Of a DNA stretch of 64,000 nt, positions 43,468 to 52,829 are shown piece after piece. The DNA is from Pseudomonadota bacterium (GTDB lineage Bacteria > Pseudomonadota > Alphaproteobacteria > Sphingomonadales > Sphingomonadaceae). How positions within the stretch are numbered: position 1 is the stretch's first letter; every line of letters starts with the position of its first letter. The DNA lies in the NCBI GenBank assembly GCA_039818985.1, contig JBCBSU010000002.1:496001-560000 (forward strand), in the 5' to 3' direction. A model generated the notes under the pieces. It searched no databases. It was not told the DNA's origin and saw only the letters and a program-made list of their open reading frames with translations. Position numbers and translations under genes: made by a program.

Positions 43468-43905
43468 ATGACCCAATATCTGCACAGCATGATCCGTGTA
43501 ACCGATCCCGAGGCGACGGTTGCCTTTTTCAAGCTCATCGGTGTCGAGGAGGTGCGGCGGGTCGATGTCGAGGCAGGGCGCTTTACCCTGATCTTCCTCG
43601 CTGCACCGGGGCAGGAAGGGCTGGCCGAGGTCGAGCTGACCTATAATTGGCCGCGGGAAGATGGCAGCGCAGCCGAAGCCTATGAGGGCGGTCGCAATTT
43701 CGGGCATCTCGCCTATCGCGTCGAGGATATCTACGCGACCTGCCAGCGGCTGATGGATGCCGGTGTTACCATTAACCGCCCGCCGCGCGATGGCCATATG
43801 GCCTTTGTGCGTACCCCGGATGGTATATCGATAGAGTTGCTGCAGCAGGGCAGTCTGGAGCCGAAAGAGCCTTGGGCATCCATGCCCAATAGCGGCGAAT
43901 GGTGA
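43468..43905 (+). CDS. gloA: Lactoylglutathione lyase-like VOC protein
   Basis: The 145-residue VOC protein has the glyoxalase I layout: LHSMIRVTDPEATVAFFKLI, the metal Glu in VELTYNWP, FGHLAYRVEDIYATCQRLMD with the second-half His, and a late metal Glu in GISIELLQQG. It would convert the hemithioacetal of methylglyoxal and glutathione to S-lactoylglutathione, metal dependent. ATG 43468 begins right at the conserved strand; GTG 43453 is an alternative. Confidence 0.85.
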   Translation: MTQYLHSMIRVTDPEATVAFFKLIGVEEVRRVDVEAGRFTLIFLAAPGQEGLAEVELTYNWPREDGSAAEAYEGGRNFGHLAYRVEDIYATCQRLMDAGVTINRPPRDGHMAFVRTPDGISIELLQQGSLEPKEPWASMPNSGEW

Positions 43906-44035
43906 TGCTGCATCGCGGCGTGATAGAGGCAGTCAATGGCACCGCGACTGTTCACAATATGGTCACAATCGCTCATTTATGCTAAATCCTGTTTGAGAGT
44001 ATGTGGGTCGGGAAACGCAAACAAGGATCAGGATT

Positions 44036-44485
44036 ATGCCACGTTTCAAACAGATTTCCGCCGGTGCTGCTGCGGGCCTCGGACTTGTGGTCGTCGCTCC
44101 GTTGCTGATTTCCGCCGCTGAGCCGGGCCAGATTGACCGTGCCGCGCTGGACGAGAAGCAGCTGGCCAAGCTGGACCAGCTGCTCGACGGTCGCGAAGCC
44201 ACGGGTGAGCGCCGCTGTATCTCCCAGCGGCTGATCCGCAACGTCACCACCATCAGCAATGATGTGCTGGTCTATAATATGCGCAATGGCGATGTATTGG
44301 TGAACCAGCCGGTCAAGGGCTGCCCCAATCTGAAGAACAACACGCTGGTGACCAATCGCCCCGTAGATCTGCTGTGCAAGGGCGATGTTGCCACCATCAC
44401 CGATTTTCGCTCGGGCGTGACCTATGGTTCCTGCCAGTTCAGCATGTTCACCGAATATGAGAAGGCCGAAGAGGCCGCCGACTAG
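44036..44485 (+). CDS. Exported protein of unknown function
   Basis: The 149-residue protein starts MPRFKQISAGAAAGLGLVVV with a signal peptide, then has a small domain with four cysteines (RRCISQ, GCPNL, DLLCKG, YGSCQF) that could form two disulfides, and NDVLVYNMRNGDVLVNQPVK. No family is recognised with confidence, although similar small Cys proteins occur widely in sphingomonads. AGGAT lies before the ATG. It converges on the HDAC-like gene, 9 bp away. Confidence 0.65.
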   Translation: MPRFKQISAGAAAGLGLVVVAPLLISAAEPGQIDRAALDEKQLAKLDQLLDGREATGERRCISQRLIRNVTTISNDVLVYNMRNGDVLVNQPVKGCPNLKNNTLVTNRPVDLLCKGDVATITDFRSGVTYGSCQFSMFTEYEKAEEAAD

Positions 44486-44494
44486 GGTCTGGCT

Positions 44495-45559
44495 CTAGGC
44501 TTTTGGCGCGTCTGTCGGAAAGGCGGAGAGAAAGCCGGTCAGCGCCGCGCCAATATGGTCGACATCATAGCCGCCTTCCATGATGATGGCGCTGGGCAGA
44601 CCGGTTGCGGCAACCATTGCGCCCATTTTCGGATAGTCTTCCAGCTCCAGTACGAAATGCGAGATTGGGTCGCTGGCCAGCGTATCCGCACCGAATGATA
44701 TCAGCAGCAATTCGGGGTTGAAACGGGTGATGGCGGCGAGTGCCTGCTCGAGCGCGACGGCATAATCGTGCCACCGGGTACCGCGCGGCAGGGGAAAATT
44801 GGCATTATACCCCTTGCCTGCCGCTTCTCCGTGCTCATCTCCATGGCCCCAGAAAAACGGGAAGTCCGTCGCCGGGTCGGCATGGATCGAGGTGAAGAAG
44901 ACATCATCGCGGCTGTAGAATATGTCCTGCGTGCCATTGCCATGATGATAGTCGACATCGAGAATGGCGACACGACGAACCCCATTGTCACGGGCATATT
45001 GCGCCGCGATGGCGACATTGTTGAGATAGCAATAGCCGCCCATATAATCCGCTCCCGCATGATGGCCCGGCGGTCGGCACAGGCCGCAGCTTGCGGCCGC
45101 GCCGTCGAGCAGCGCATCGACAGCCGACAGCGCCGTCCGGGCATTGGCGCGGGCACTGTGCCAGCTTTGCGCGGCGATGGGAGTTGCGGCATCGAAACTG
45201 AACTGACCCAGATCACCATCGATACGGTTGAGGGTCAGCGATCGCCGCCCGACAACCGGCCATGCATAGCCCGAAGCATCGCCGTCACGTCCGGCCTCGC
45301 GCCAGCGGCGGTGTGCATGTTGCAGGAAATCGAGATAGTCGACGTTGTGGACCGCTGCGATCGGAGCGATACCGAAATCTGCCGGCTCTTCGAGCCTATG
45401 GCCGGCCGCAATGACAGCCGCGGTCAGCGCGTCGATACGCCCGACATGCTCGGCATAGGGGACGAAACCGCCATTGTGCAGTTCGGTCGCCGGATTATGG
45501 GCGCGCTGCCCGGGATCGAAAAACACCCGCATTGCCCGGCTGGCTGTGGCAGTATCCAT
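44495..45559 (-). CDS. Histone deacetylase / acetylpolyamine amidohydrolase family protein
   Basis: The 354-residue protein has the arginase-fold deacetylase motifs: LCRPPGHHAGADYMGGYCYL with the tandem His, VAILDVDYHHGNGTQDIFYS with metal ligands Asp and His, FFTSIHADPATDFPF, and the late metal Asp in LLISFGADTLASDP. Bacterial members remove acetyl groups from polyamines or other amides, using zinc. All ligands are present, so it should be active. It ends an operon-like run with the DUF885 protein and NhaA (4-bp gap and 1-bp overlap). Confidence 0.88.
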   Translation of the reverse strand: MDTATASRAMRVFFDPGQRAHNPATELHNGGFVPYAEHVGRIDALTAAVIAAGHRLEEPADFGIAPIAAVHNVDYLDFLQHAHRRWREAGRDGDASGYAWPVVGRRSLTLNRIDGDLGQFSFDAATPIAAQSWHSARANARTALSAVDALLDGAAASCGLCRPPGHHAGADYMGGYCYLNNVAIAAQYARDNGVRRVAILDVDYHHGNGTQDIFYSRDDVFFTSIHADPATDFPFFWGHGDEHGEAAGKGYNANFPLPRGTRWHDYAVALEQALAAITRFNPELLLISFGADTLASDPISHFVLELEDYPKMGAMVAATGLPSAIIMEGGYDVDHIGAALTGFLSAFPTDAPKA

Positions 45560-45563
45560 AGCG

Positions 45564-46907
45564 TCAGGGACCCGTTATCAGATCAACGGGGAGTGTCGGT
45601 TCGCTGAGTATCTTCTCCATCGCGGCCCAGCGCATTGCCGGGTCACTACCCGCACTTTCGACATAATCGCGCACCAGGTCGCGGCCCAGCCCATAGTTGA
45701 TGACATAGCTGCGATAGGTGTCGGTGAAGCGGATTGACCGTTCTGCCCGCTTGCGCCGCACCAGAAGATATTTCCGGGTCAGCGCGATAGCCTCTTCACG
45801 GCTGATCTCGCCATCAAGATAGCGTTGGGCTATGGTGAAGCGGGCACCTGAAAGATCGCGCAGAGCCTTTTGCAGATCGGCCATTTCCTTTGCGGTATCC
45901 GGGTCCAGGCCAGCCATCGGATAGAGCACCGACTGCTCATAGGCGAGCTTCTCGTCTCCGGGGAAGGCGAGCTCGATGCCATAATTGGCGCTGCCCTCGG
46001 CGATCAGGCTTTGCGGACTGTAGAGCGGGTAGACCTGATATTCGACCCAGCCGCGCTGGCGTGACAGGTCGCGCTCGAGCAGCATGTTGTACACATGGTG
46101 GCCGGGATAGCCTTCATGGCAGCCGAGATCGATGGCCCGGCCGGTGCGCAAGGGCAGGTCGGTATTGATCTCTATCCTGCTGCTAAAGCCGCCCTGATAA
46201 TAATTATAGCCGCTCCATGGCTTGTCGCTGACAAAAACCATGGTGAAGCGTTCGCTCTCGGGCAGGGCGATATGCTCCAGGGTGCGTCGGCGGCATTCGC
46301 CGATGGCGGCATCGAATACCGCTTTGACACGATCCGCCGGCAGGGTGTGTCGTGCGGGAATGACGGATATGCGGTCGATAAGCGGCCCGCTTCCGGGGAA
46401 TTGCCGGTCCAGTCGCGCCAGCACCGAGTCATAGCTGGATAATGGCTTGATTTCGGGCACAACGCCGTAGAGTCCCAATGCCTCATCGCGAAAGGACAGT
46501 GTCTCCCCCTGCAGCATCAGCAATCGGGTGCGTGCTGCGGTCAGCTGCGCCAGCAAAAAGGCGCGGCGCTTCTGCTGCAACGGGTTGAGCAAGCTTTCGT
46601 CGACGAGATCGAGCCGTTCTTCCAGCGCGATCACCGCATTGGCGAGATCGACCAGTCCGCGCGGATTGGCTTCGGCTTCTGCCTTCCACTCCGCTGGCCC
46701 GTAATAGGCATCGATATATCCGGGTTCATGGCTGCCGATTTCGAGCGACAGCCGGACATATTCTTCGGCGATGCCGTCCATGGTGACCGCCACTTTTTCA
46801 GGGGTCGGCGCAGGCGCGGTAACGGGTGGTTTGGCAGCGGTGCAGGCGCCGAGCAGTAACAGACAGGCAAGCGACAGGACAGTGCCGGCCGCTACGGCGA
46901 AACGCAC
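45564..46907 (-). CDS. DUF885 lipoprotein, putative metallohydrolase
   Basis: The 447-residue protein has a lipoprotein signal (LLLLGAC, Cys at 22) and the DUF885 domain. Its HEGYPGHHVYNMLLERDL is an H-E-x2-x2-H-H metal-site pattern, and EGSANYGIELAFPGDEK follows. Family members are thought to be zinc carboxypeptidase-like enzymes. It lies in the envelope between NhaA and an HDAC-like hydrolase. The ATG overlaps the nhaA stop by one base, so expression is coupled to the antiporter. Confidence 0.82.
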   Translation of the reverse strand: MRFAVAAGTVLSLACLLLLGACTAAKPPVTAPAPTPEKVAVTMDGIAEEYVRLSLEIGSHEPGYIDAYYGPAEWKAEAEANPRGLVDLANAVIALEERLDLVDESLLNPLQQKRRAFLLAQLTAARTRLLMLQGETLSFRDEALGLYGVVPEIKPLSSYDSVLARLDRQFPGSGPLIDRISVIPARHTLPADRVKAVFDAAIGECRRRTLEHIALPESERFTMVFVSDKPWSGYNYYQGGFSSRIEINTDLPLRTGRAIDLGCHEGYPGHHVYNMLLERDLSRQRGWVEYQVYPLYSPQSLIAEGSANYGIELAFPGDEKLAYEQSVLYPMAGLDPDTAKEMADLQKALRDLSGARFTIAQRYLDGEISREEAIALTRKYLLVRRKRAERSIRFTDTYRSYVINYGLGRDLVRDYVESAGSDPAMRWAAMEKILSEPTLPVDLITGP

Positions 46908-48199
46908 TATTCGGCCGCCTGTGGATCGGTAGCCGCTGCCTTCTCCGCGGCCGCCATAGCGGCGCGTTCGGCCAGCCGCTTATTGCATGCCGATCGCAGC
47001 ACAAAATAGCCGACAACCGCAGAGACGATCGAACCCATCAGGATGCCGATCTTGGCCTCATCACGCAGCAGCTGCATATAAGGATCCTTACCGGCAAAGG
47101 CGAGTTCACCGATGAACAGGCTCATGGTAAACCCGATGCCGCACATCATCGAGAGGCCGTAAATCTGTTGCCAATTGGCATTGGGTATCTTCTTGGCAAA
47201 GCCGATTTTGACGCAAACCCAGATGCTGCCGAAAATGCCGAGTTGCTTGCCGACCAACAGGCCCAGCGCAATGCCAAGCGGCAGCGGTGCGAACACTTCC
47301 GACCAGCTCAGCTTGCCGATAATCTCGACTCCCGCATTGGCAAAGCCGAAAACCGGGATGATGAAAAAGGCGCTGATCGGAGCGATGGCGTGTTCGAGGA
47401 CATGCAGGGGTGATTCCGCATCATCCGGCGCGCCCGGGCTCTTGGTGATCGGGATAGTCAGCGCCGCGAGCACGCCGGCAATGGTGGCATGGACGCCCGA
47501 CATCAGCACCAGATACCATAGCACCAGGGTGAAGACGAAATAGATTGGCAGCGAGCGGACGCCGGCACGGTTGATGCCGAACATGATCGCCAGCACCACC
47601 GCAGCGGCGGCAAGGAAGGCGATCTTCAGGCCTGACGTGTAGAACAGAGCAATGATCGCAACCGCGCACATGTCATCGACAATGGCAACAGTTACCAGAA
47701 AAAGCTTGAGAGACGCCGGCACCCTGTTGCCCAGCAGCGCCAGCACCCCGATGGCGAAGGCAATGTCGGTGGCCGCCGGGATCGCCCAGCCGCGGCTGAG
47801 TTCGGGCATACCGGCCGCATAGATGACGATGATGAAGACAATCGCGGGGACCGCCATGCCGCCCAGCGCGGCAATGACCGGAAGCCGCCGGTCATCCCAG
47901 GTTGCCAGCCGTCCATCGATGAATTCGCGTTTGATTTCGAGGCCGACAAGGAAGAAGAATATCGCCATCAGCCCGTCATTGATCCACAGATGCGGGGTCA
48001 TGGGACCCAGCTTTTCGGTCAGGACAGGGCCTTCAATCTCGTGCAGCACATGATGATAGACATCATAAAGCGGCGTATTGGCGATGATCATTGCCACCGC
48101 GGCGGAGATCATCAGCAGGACGCCACCGGCGGCTTCGCTCTCAAGAAAATTGCGTAATGCGGAATTGCTGCCGGAGCGGGGTGTCTTTGGCGCAGCCAT
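46907..48199 (-). CDS. nhaA: Na+/H+ antiporter NhaA
   Basis: The 430-residue protein has about 12 membrane helices with NhaA signatures: MAIFFFLVGLEIKREFIDG, AIPAATDIAFAIGVLALLGN (the paired-helix region), LKLFLVTVAIVDDMCAVAII with the essential Asp-Asp, and SPLHVLEHAIAPISAFFIIP. It exchanges internal Na+ for external protons for pH and salt tolerance. The N-terminus is a short Ser/Pro tail. It is the first gene of the nhaA-DUF885-HDAC run. Confidence 0.95.
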   Translation of the reverse strand: MAAPKTPRSGSNSALRNFLESEAAGGVLLMISAAVAMIIANTPLYDVYHHVLHEIEGPVLTEKLGPMTPHLWINDGLMAIFFFLVGLEIKREFIDGRLATWDDRRLPVIAALGGMAVPAIVFIIVIYAAGMPELSRGWAIPAATDIAFAIGVLALLGNRVPASLKLFLVTVAIVDDMCAVAIIALFYTSGLKIAFLAAAAVVLAIMFGINRAGVRSLPIYFVFTLVLWYLVLMSGVHATIAGVLAALTIPITKSPGAPDDAESPLHVLEHAIAPISAFFIIPVFGFANAGVEIIGKLSWSEVFAPLPLGIALGLLVGKQLGIFGSIWVCVKIGFAKKIPNANWQQIYGLSMMCGIGFTMSLFIGELAFAGKDPYMQLLRDEAKIGILMGSIVSAVVGYFVLRSACNKRLAERAAMAAAEKAAATDPQAAE

Positions 48200-48372
48200 G
48201 TAAGTCCTTTCGCTGGGGCATGGGTCATGGCCCCCATCATCAATGGTTCAGCCTCTATGTATAAGCATATTCCCCTGAGTCCAGTCGCCAATGGTCGCAA
48301 TGCCGTGATGAGCGGTGCGGCGCGATATGCGCTGGGGCTTTGACAAGCTTCACAATAGCAGCAAGAGTATGC

Positions 48373-49797
48373 ATGAACACATTGCCGGCGCCGGTGTCGG
48401 TCAGGGGGACGATTGTGGCAGCCGATTGGGGAAGCTGGCTCGACATTGGCGCGCGCGAGCTGGCATTTTTCGCCGGGTTCTGGTTCCTTCTCGGTGCACT
48501 CGATGACATTGCTGTCGACCTGTTATGGTGGCGGCGCAGATCTGCTCCCGAGCATCGGCACACGCCTGAAGGATATCCCCGGCGCCGTTTTGCCGTGCTT
48601 GTCCCGGCCTGGGATGAAGCGCAGGTCATTGCCGGAACGCTCGGCACCATGCTGCAGCGCTGGCAGCACGAGGATGTGCAGATATTCCTCGGCTGCTACC
48701 CCAATGACCCGGCGACGCTGCATGCTGCGCTGGCACTGACCGGTGACCCGCGGCTCAGCATTGTCATCAACAGCGAAGACGGCCCGACCTCCAAGGCTCA
48801 GTGCCTCAACCGCATGTGGCAGGCGCTGTGCCATGAAGAACGGCGTTCGGGCCATGCCTTTGATGCCGTGGTGCTGCATGATGCCGAGGATATCGTGCAT
48901 CGCGACGCGCTCGCGCTCTATGCAGATAAGCTGGAAACGCATGCAGTGGTGCAGCTGCCGGTAATCCCGCTTATCCATCCGGGCTCCCTCTTTGTTTCCG
49001 GCCATTATGCCGATGAATTTGCCGAGGCGCATGGCAAGGCGATGGTGGTCCGCGACAGCCTAGATGCCGGCCTGCCGCTGGCAGGTGTCGGCTGCGCTAT
49101 TGACCGCCAGGTGCTGGGTCGGCTCGCAACAGGAAGCGGTGCCGCTCCTTTTTCTGAAGACAGTCTGACAGAGGATTATGAGCTTGGTCTGTTGCTGCAC
49201 CGCGCAGGCGCGCGCGCCTGCTTCTGTCGCTGCCGCAATGGTGATGGCGAGTGGATTGCCACCCGTGCCTATTTTCCACACCGCCTTGGTGATGCGGTGC
49301 GCCAGAAAAGCCGCTGGATTGCCGGTATCGCGCTGAGCGGCTGGGACCGGCTCGGCTGGCAGGGAGGCATGGCCGAATATTGGATGCGGCTGCGTGACCG
49401 GCGAGCAATGCTCAGCGCGCTTGTCCTGCTGGCGGCCTATGGCGCCATTGTCTGCGGCGGCATGGTGGCGATAGCCAGCTGGTTCGGGCTGATCACGCCG
49501 ACGCCATTCGCCAGGCCGCTGCAGATATTGCTGCTGGCCAATGCTCTGTTCCTGCTGTGGCGGCTGGTGATGCGGGTTGTCTTCACAACCCGCCTTTACG
49601 GTCTGGAGCAGGGGTTGCTGGCGATACCGCGCATGATTACCGCCAATATCATTACCATCATGGCAGCGCGCCGGGCGATGATGATCTATTGCAAATTGCT
49701 GCTCGGTGGTCCGCTACGCTGGGACAAGACCGATCATGCCGTGCCGGAAGAGGTGCGGACGCCTGCCTATGACGTGCTGCGCGTGCGCGATACATGA
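48373..49797 (+). CDS. Membrane glycosyltransferase, NfrB (phage N4 adsorption protein B) type
   Basis: The 474-residue GT-2 protein has an N-terminal helix, the domain RRFAVLVPAWDEAQVIAGTL, the D-x-D-like VVLHDAEDIVHRDALAL, the acceptor region SLTEDYELGLLLH and QKSRWIAGIALSGWDRLGWQ (the R/Q-x-x-R-W motif), then four C-terminal helices. NfrB makes a surface polysaccharide that phage N4 uses as receptor. The next gene, overlapped by 4 nt, encodes a partner. ATG 48373 lies before the conserved part; TTG 48340 is possible. Confidence 0.82.
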   Translation: MNTLPAPVSVRGTIVAADWGSWLDIGARELAFFAGFWFLLGALDDIAVDLLWWRRRSAPEHRHTPEGYPRRRFAVLVPAWDEAQVIAGTLGTMLQRWQHEDVQIFLGCYPNDPATLHAALALTGDPRLSIVINSEDGPTSKAQCLNRMWQALCHEERRSGHAFDAVVLHDAEDIVHRDALALYADKLETHAVVQLPVIPLIHPGSLFVSGHYADEFAEAHGKAMVVRDSLDAGLPLAGVGCAIDRQVLGRLATGSGAAPFSEDSLTEDYELGLLLHRAGARACFCRCRNGDGEWIATRAYFPHRLGDAVRQKSRWIAGIALSGWDRLGWQGGMAEYWMRLRDRRAMLSALVLLAAYGAIVCGGMVAIASWFGLITPTPFARPLQILLLANALFLLWRLVMRVVFTTRLYGLEQGLLAIPRMITANIITIMAARRAMMIYCKLLLGGPLRWDKTDHAVPEEVRTPAYDVLRVRDT

Positions 49798-50966
49798 CAT
49801 TGCATCGGCGTGCCACACCGGGAGAGCCGCTGCGCTTTCTGCTGATCGTGCTGTTGCTGTGGTGCGGCGGCCGCCTGATTGCCTATGGTGTCCCTCAGAT
49901 GTTGCTGGCGCCTGCCGGTGAGGCGGGTAGCGCACCACCGGTAATAGAAGCACTGCGCGACGCGCTGGCCAGCGCTGCTGGCGACGCCGCCCCCCCGGCT
50001 CTCGAACCAGGGCAATCCGTACGGCGCGTCAATGGGCGTTCGGCTAATGCGCTTGTAATGGCGATGCACCCACAGAGCCGGGAAATCGCTCCGGCAGGAC
50101 TGCCGCGAGCTATGCTGGCACAGCATCAGCTCTTATATTGGCGTCATGTGCGCCCGGCCTTTGTGCTGCGCACATATGACGCTTCTCCATTTACAGAGCC
50201 GGCGGTCCATGGTGCATATGACAAATTCCAGCTGCGTGAACCGGGTCAGCAAAGACTGTCTTCGGCTTCGCCAGGAAATGTGGATCGCCTGTCGCTCGAC
50301 GCCTGGGGATTTGTGCGTCCGGGCAGTGCTGTCAGCCCGATCGGCGGTCGTGGCCAATATGGCGGCAGTCAGGCCGGTACGGTGTTGCGCTATCGGCTGG
50401 GTGACGGCAGTGCTTCGGCACCGACGTTGTTTGCCCGGGCCACGCGCGCCTTTTCCGGTCCATCCCAGGCAGAGCTCGCTATTGGCGCCAGCATCCGCCC
50501 GGTGAAGAAACTGCCACTGCGCGTCGCCGCCGAACAACGGCTGGCGCTCGATGACAGCGGTTTTTCCCGTCCTGCGTTCTATGCCTATACCGAAATGCCG
50601 CGGCTCGCGCTGCCACAAGGCGTGTCGCTTGACAGCTATGGCCAGGCCGGTGCGGTGGGTGTCGCGGATTCCGCCTGGTTTTTTGACCTGCAGCTGGTGG
50701 CGCAGAAGCAGGTTGCCCGTGACAAGCAGCGCGATCTGTCGCTCGGCGTCGGCTTGTGGAGTGGTGGTCAGGGCCCGATTGAAAGCGATGATGATAGCGG
50801 GTTGCAGATCGACCATGTGGTTCGGGTCGACATCGGGCCGGGGGCTGCCATTGGGTTTTCCGTGGCCGGACAGCCGGCGAGTGTTGCGCTCGACTGGCGC
50901 CAGCGTGTCGCCGGCAATGCCGATCCCGGATCGGGCCCGGCGCTGACGGTATCGACGCGTTTTTGA
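49794..50966 (+). CDS. Putative outer-membrane partner of the glycosyltransferase
   Basis: The 390-residue protein has one N-terminal hydrophobic segment (FLLIVLLLWCGGRLIAYGV), a low-complexity Ala/Pro part, and a beta-rich C-terminal half (LPLRVAAEQRLALDDSGFSR, YGQAGAVGVADSAWFFDLQL) ending VSTRF, as expected for an outer-membrane barrel. It resembles the C-terminal domain of NfrA but lacks NfrA's TPR region. The ATGA overlap with the NfrB-type gene implies joint function in polysaccharide secretion. The homology is a judgement by eye. Confidence 0.6.
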   Translation: MTLHRRATPGEPLRFLLIVLLLWCGGRLIAYGVPQMLLAPAGEAGSAPPVIEALRDALASAAGDAAPPALEPGQSVRRVNGRSANALVMAMHPQSREIAPAGLPRAMLAQHQLLYWRHVRPAFVLRTYDASPFTEPAVHGAYDKFQLREPGQQRLSSASPGNVDRLSLDAWGFVRPGSAVSPIGGRGQYGGSQAGTVLRYRLGDGSASAPTLFARATRAFSGPSQAELAIGASIRPVKKLPLRVAAEQRLALDDSGFSRPAFYAYTEMPRLALPQGVSLDSYGQAGAVGVADSAWFFDLQLVAQKQVARDKQRDLSLGVGLWSGGQGPIESDDDSGLQIDHVVRVDIGPGAAIGFSVAGQPASVALDWRQRVAGNADPGSGPALTVSTRF

Positions 50967-51045
50967 GAACAGACGATTTTACCCACGCTTGATGCGGTTA
51001 TTGCCCTTCCGGTGGGCGTGCAAAAAGACTAGGTTCAGGCCAGTC

Positions 51046-51960
51046 ATGGACGTCTATCTTCCCATCGCAAACCTTTCGGTCAACGCACTGGTCATTATCG
51101 GCCTGGGCGGTCTGGTCGGTCTGCTTTCGGGCATGTTCGGCGTCGGCGGGGGGTTTCTCACCACGCCGCTGCTGATCTTTTATGGCATACCACCGACAGT
51201 GGCCGCCGCATCCGCATCGACCCAGGTCACTGGCGCCAGCATTTCCGGGGTGATGGCGCATACCAAGCGCAAAGCGGTGGATTATCACATGGGGGCCATG
51301 CTTGCGGCGGGTGGCCTGGTGGGGACGCTTTTTGGCGCCTTGCTGTTCCGCTTTTTCGAATCGCTCGGCCAGATCGATATCATCATCAACCTCATCTATG
51401 TGCTGATGCTGGCCAGCATTGGCGGTCTTATGGCGCGAGAGAGCATCCAGACCATTCGCGCCATGCGCAGTGGTCAGCGGGTTGCGGTGCGCAAGCGTCG
51501 GCACCATCCACTGGTTGCCAGCCTGCCGCTGCGCTGGCGCTTCTATCGCTCGGGTCTCTATATCTCGCCGCTGGCACCGCTGCTGCTTGGCTTCATCACC
51601 GGCATTTTGACGATGCTGCTCGGCGTTGGCGGTGGCTTCGTGATGGTGCCGGCAATGCTCTATCTGCTCGGCATGGGCGCCCAGGTGGTGGTTGGCACCT
51701 CGCTTTACCAGATTCTCTTCGTCACCATTGCCGCGACTCTGGTACACAGTCTGACCACCAAGGCGGTCGATATCGTACTGGCTATCTTTCTGCTTGTGGG
51801 CAGTGTCAGCGGTGCCCAGATCGGTGCCCGTATTGCGCAACAGCTCAAGCCGGAATATCTGCGGCTGGTGCTGGCGGCGCTGGTGCTGATGGTGGCGTTC
51901 CGTCTCGCCCTTGGTCTGGGCTGGCGGCCGGATGAAATCTATTCGGTGGCGGTTCAGTGA
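51046..51960 (+). CDS. TauE/SafE-family anion exporter
   Basis: The 304-residue protein has about eight membrane helices in two inverted halves, each with the family motif (GLLSGMFGVGGGFLTTPLLI and GILTMLLGVGGGFVMVPAML). TauE/SafE proteins carry sulfite, sulfonates or related organic anions. The next gene overlaps as GTGA and belongs to TIGR02186, a usual partner. ATG 51046 begins at the first helix; the frame continues upstream without homology. Confidence 0.87.
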   Translation: MDVYLPIANLSVNALVIIGLGGLVGLLSGMFGVGGGFLTTPLLIFYGIPPTVAAASASTQVTGASISGVMAHTKRKAVDYHMGAMLAAGGLVGTLFGALLFRFFESLGQIDIIINLIYVLMLASIGGLMARESIQTIRAMRSGQRVAVRKRRHHPLVASLPLRWRFYRSGLYISPLAPLLLGFITGILTMLLGVGGGFVMVPAMLYLLGMGAQVVVGTSLYQILFVTIAATLVHSLTTKAVDIVLAIFLLVGSVSGAQIGARIAQQLKPEYLRLVLAALVLMVAFRLALGLGWRPDEIYSVAVQ

Positions 51961-52721
51961 GGCGGATAGCAACCCTGTTCCTTGGCCTTGCGAGCCTGAT
52001 GCTGCTGACTGCAGCTGAGGAACCGGTGCTGGTGCCCGATGTTTCGCAGCGTACCATCAACATCCGCTATGGCTTCACCGGCGCTGAACTGTTGCTGTTC
52101 GGCGCCATTTCCTATCCCAGCGTCCGGCCGCCTGACGTCCAGACCGATATTGTTGTGGTGCTGCGCGGCCCGCCGCAATCGATCACCGTGCGCGAGAAAC
52201 AGAAAATTGCCGGCATCTGGGTCAATGCCGCCAGCACCGAGTTTCGCTCGGCGCCTTCCTATTACGCTATCGCATCGTCACGACCGCTTGACGACATTGT
52301 CGATGACCGTACCGCGCTGATCTATGAATTCGGCCTCGACAAGCTCCAGCTTTCGCCGGCCAGCACCATCGACCCGGAGGAGCAGCGGCGTTTTGTCGAC
52401 GGCCTGGTCGACCTCAACCGTCGCAACCAGCTGTTCGATGAACGCAATAACGGTGTCACCATAGAAAGTGGCCTGCTCTATCAGGCGCGGCTGCAAATCC
52501 CGTCAACCGTGGTCGAGGGCACCTATGAGGCAGAGACGTTTCTGGTGCAGGATGGCGTGGTAGTGGCCGCCGAGATCCGCGAGATCGAGGTCGGCAAGGT
52601 TGGCTTTGAGCGTTTTGTCGCAATTGTCGCCGACCGTTACAGCTGGATCTACGGCCTGGCGGCAGTGCTGGTCTCACTGCTTTTCGGTTGGGCTGCGGGC
52701 ATGATTTTCCAGCGCATATAG
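51957..52721 (+). CDS. TIGR02186-family protein
   Basis: The 254-residue protein has a signal peptide, an Ig-like periplasmic domain (QRTINIRYGFTGAELLLFGA, VVLRGPPQSITVREKQKIAG, IWVNAASTEFRSAPSYYAIA) and one C-terminal membrane helix (IYGLAAVLVSLLFGWAAGM). This matches TIGR02186, which recurrently follows TauE/SafE genes and is presumed to assist export. The start is the GTG overlapping the upstream stop by 4 nt. The biochemical role is unknown. Confidence 0.83.
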   Translation: MRRIATLFLGLASLMLLTAAEEPVLVPDVSQRTINIRYGFTGAELLLFGAISYPSVRPPDVQTDIVVVLRGPPQSITVREKQKIAGIWVNAASTEFRSAPSYYAIASSRPLDDIVDDRTALIYEFGLDKLQLSPASTIDPEEQRRFVDGLVDLNRRNQLFDERNNGVTIESGLLYQARLQIPSTVVEGTYEAETFLVQDGVVVAAEIREIEVGKVGFERFVAIVADRYSWIYGLAAVLVSLLFGWAAGMIFQRI

Positions 52722-52726
52722 TATTG

Positions 52727-52752
52727 ATAACATTGATTTTACACAGTGTTAT
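52727..52752. promoter_or_regulatory. Imperfect inverted repeat upstream of the HerA-like gene
   Basis: ATAACATTG (52727-52735) and CAGTGTTAT (52744-52752) pair at 8 of 9 positions over an AT-rich 8-nt centre, and the palindrome ATGGCGCCAT follows at 52751-52760. The site lies 5 bp after the TIGR02186 stop and 78 bp before the HerA-like start. It could be a weak terminator or an operator. Confidence 0.35.
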
Positions 52753-52829
52753 GGCGCCATATAAAAGGTTTGTTCACCATATTCCGCTAAAGCCGAACGC
52801 TATTGAAAAAGCAGGGATATGGACACAGC

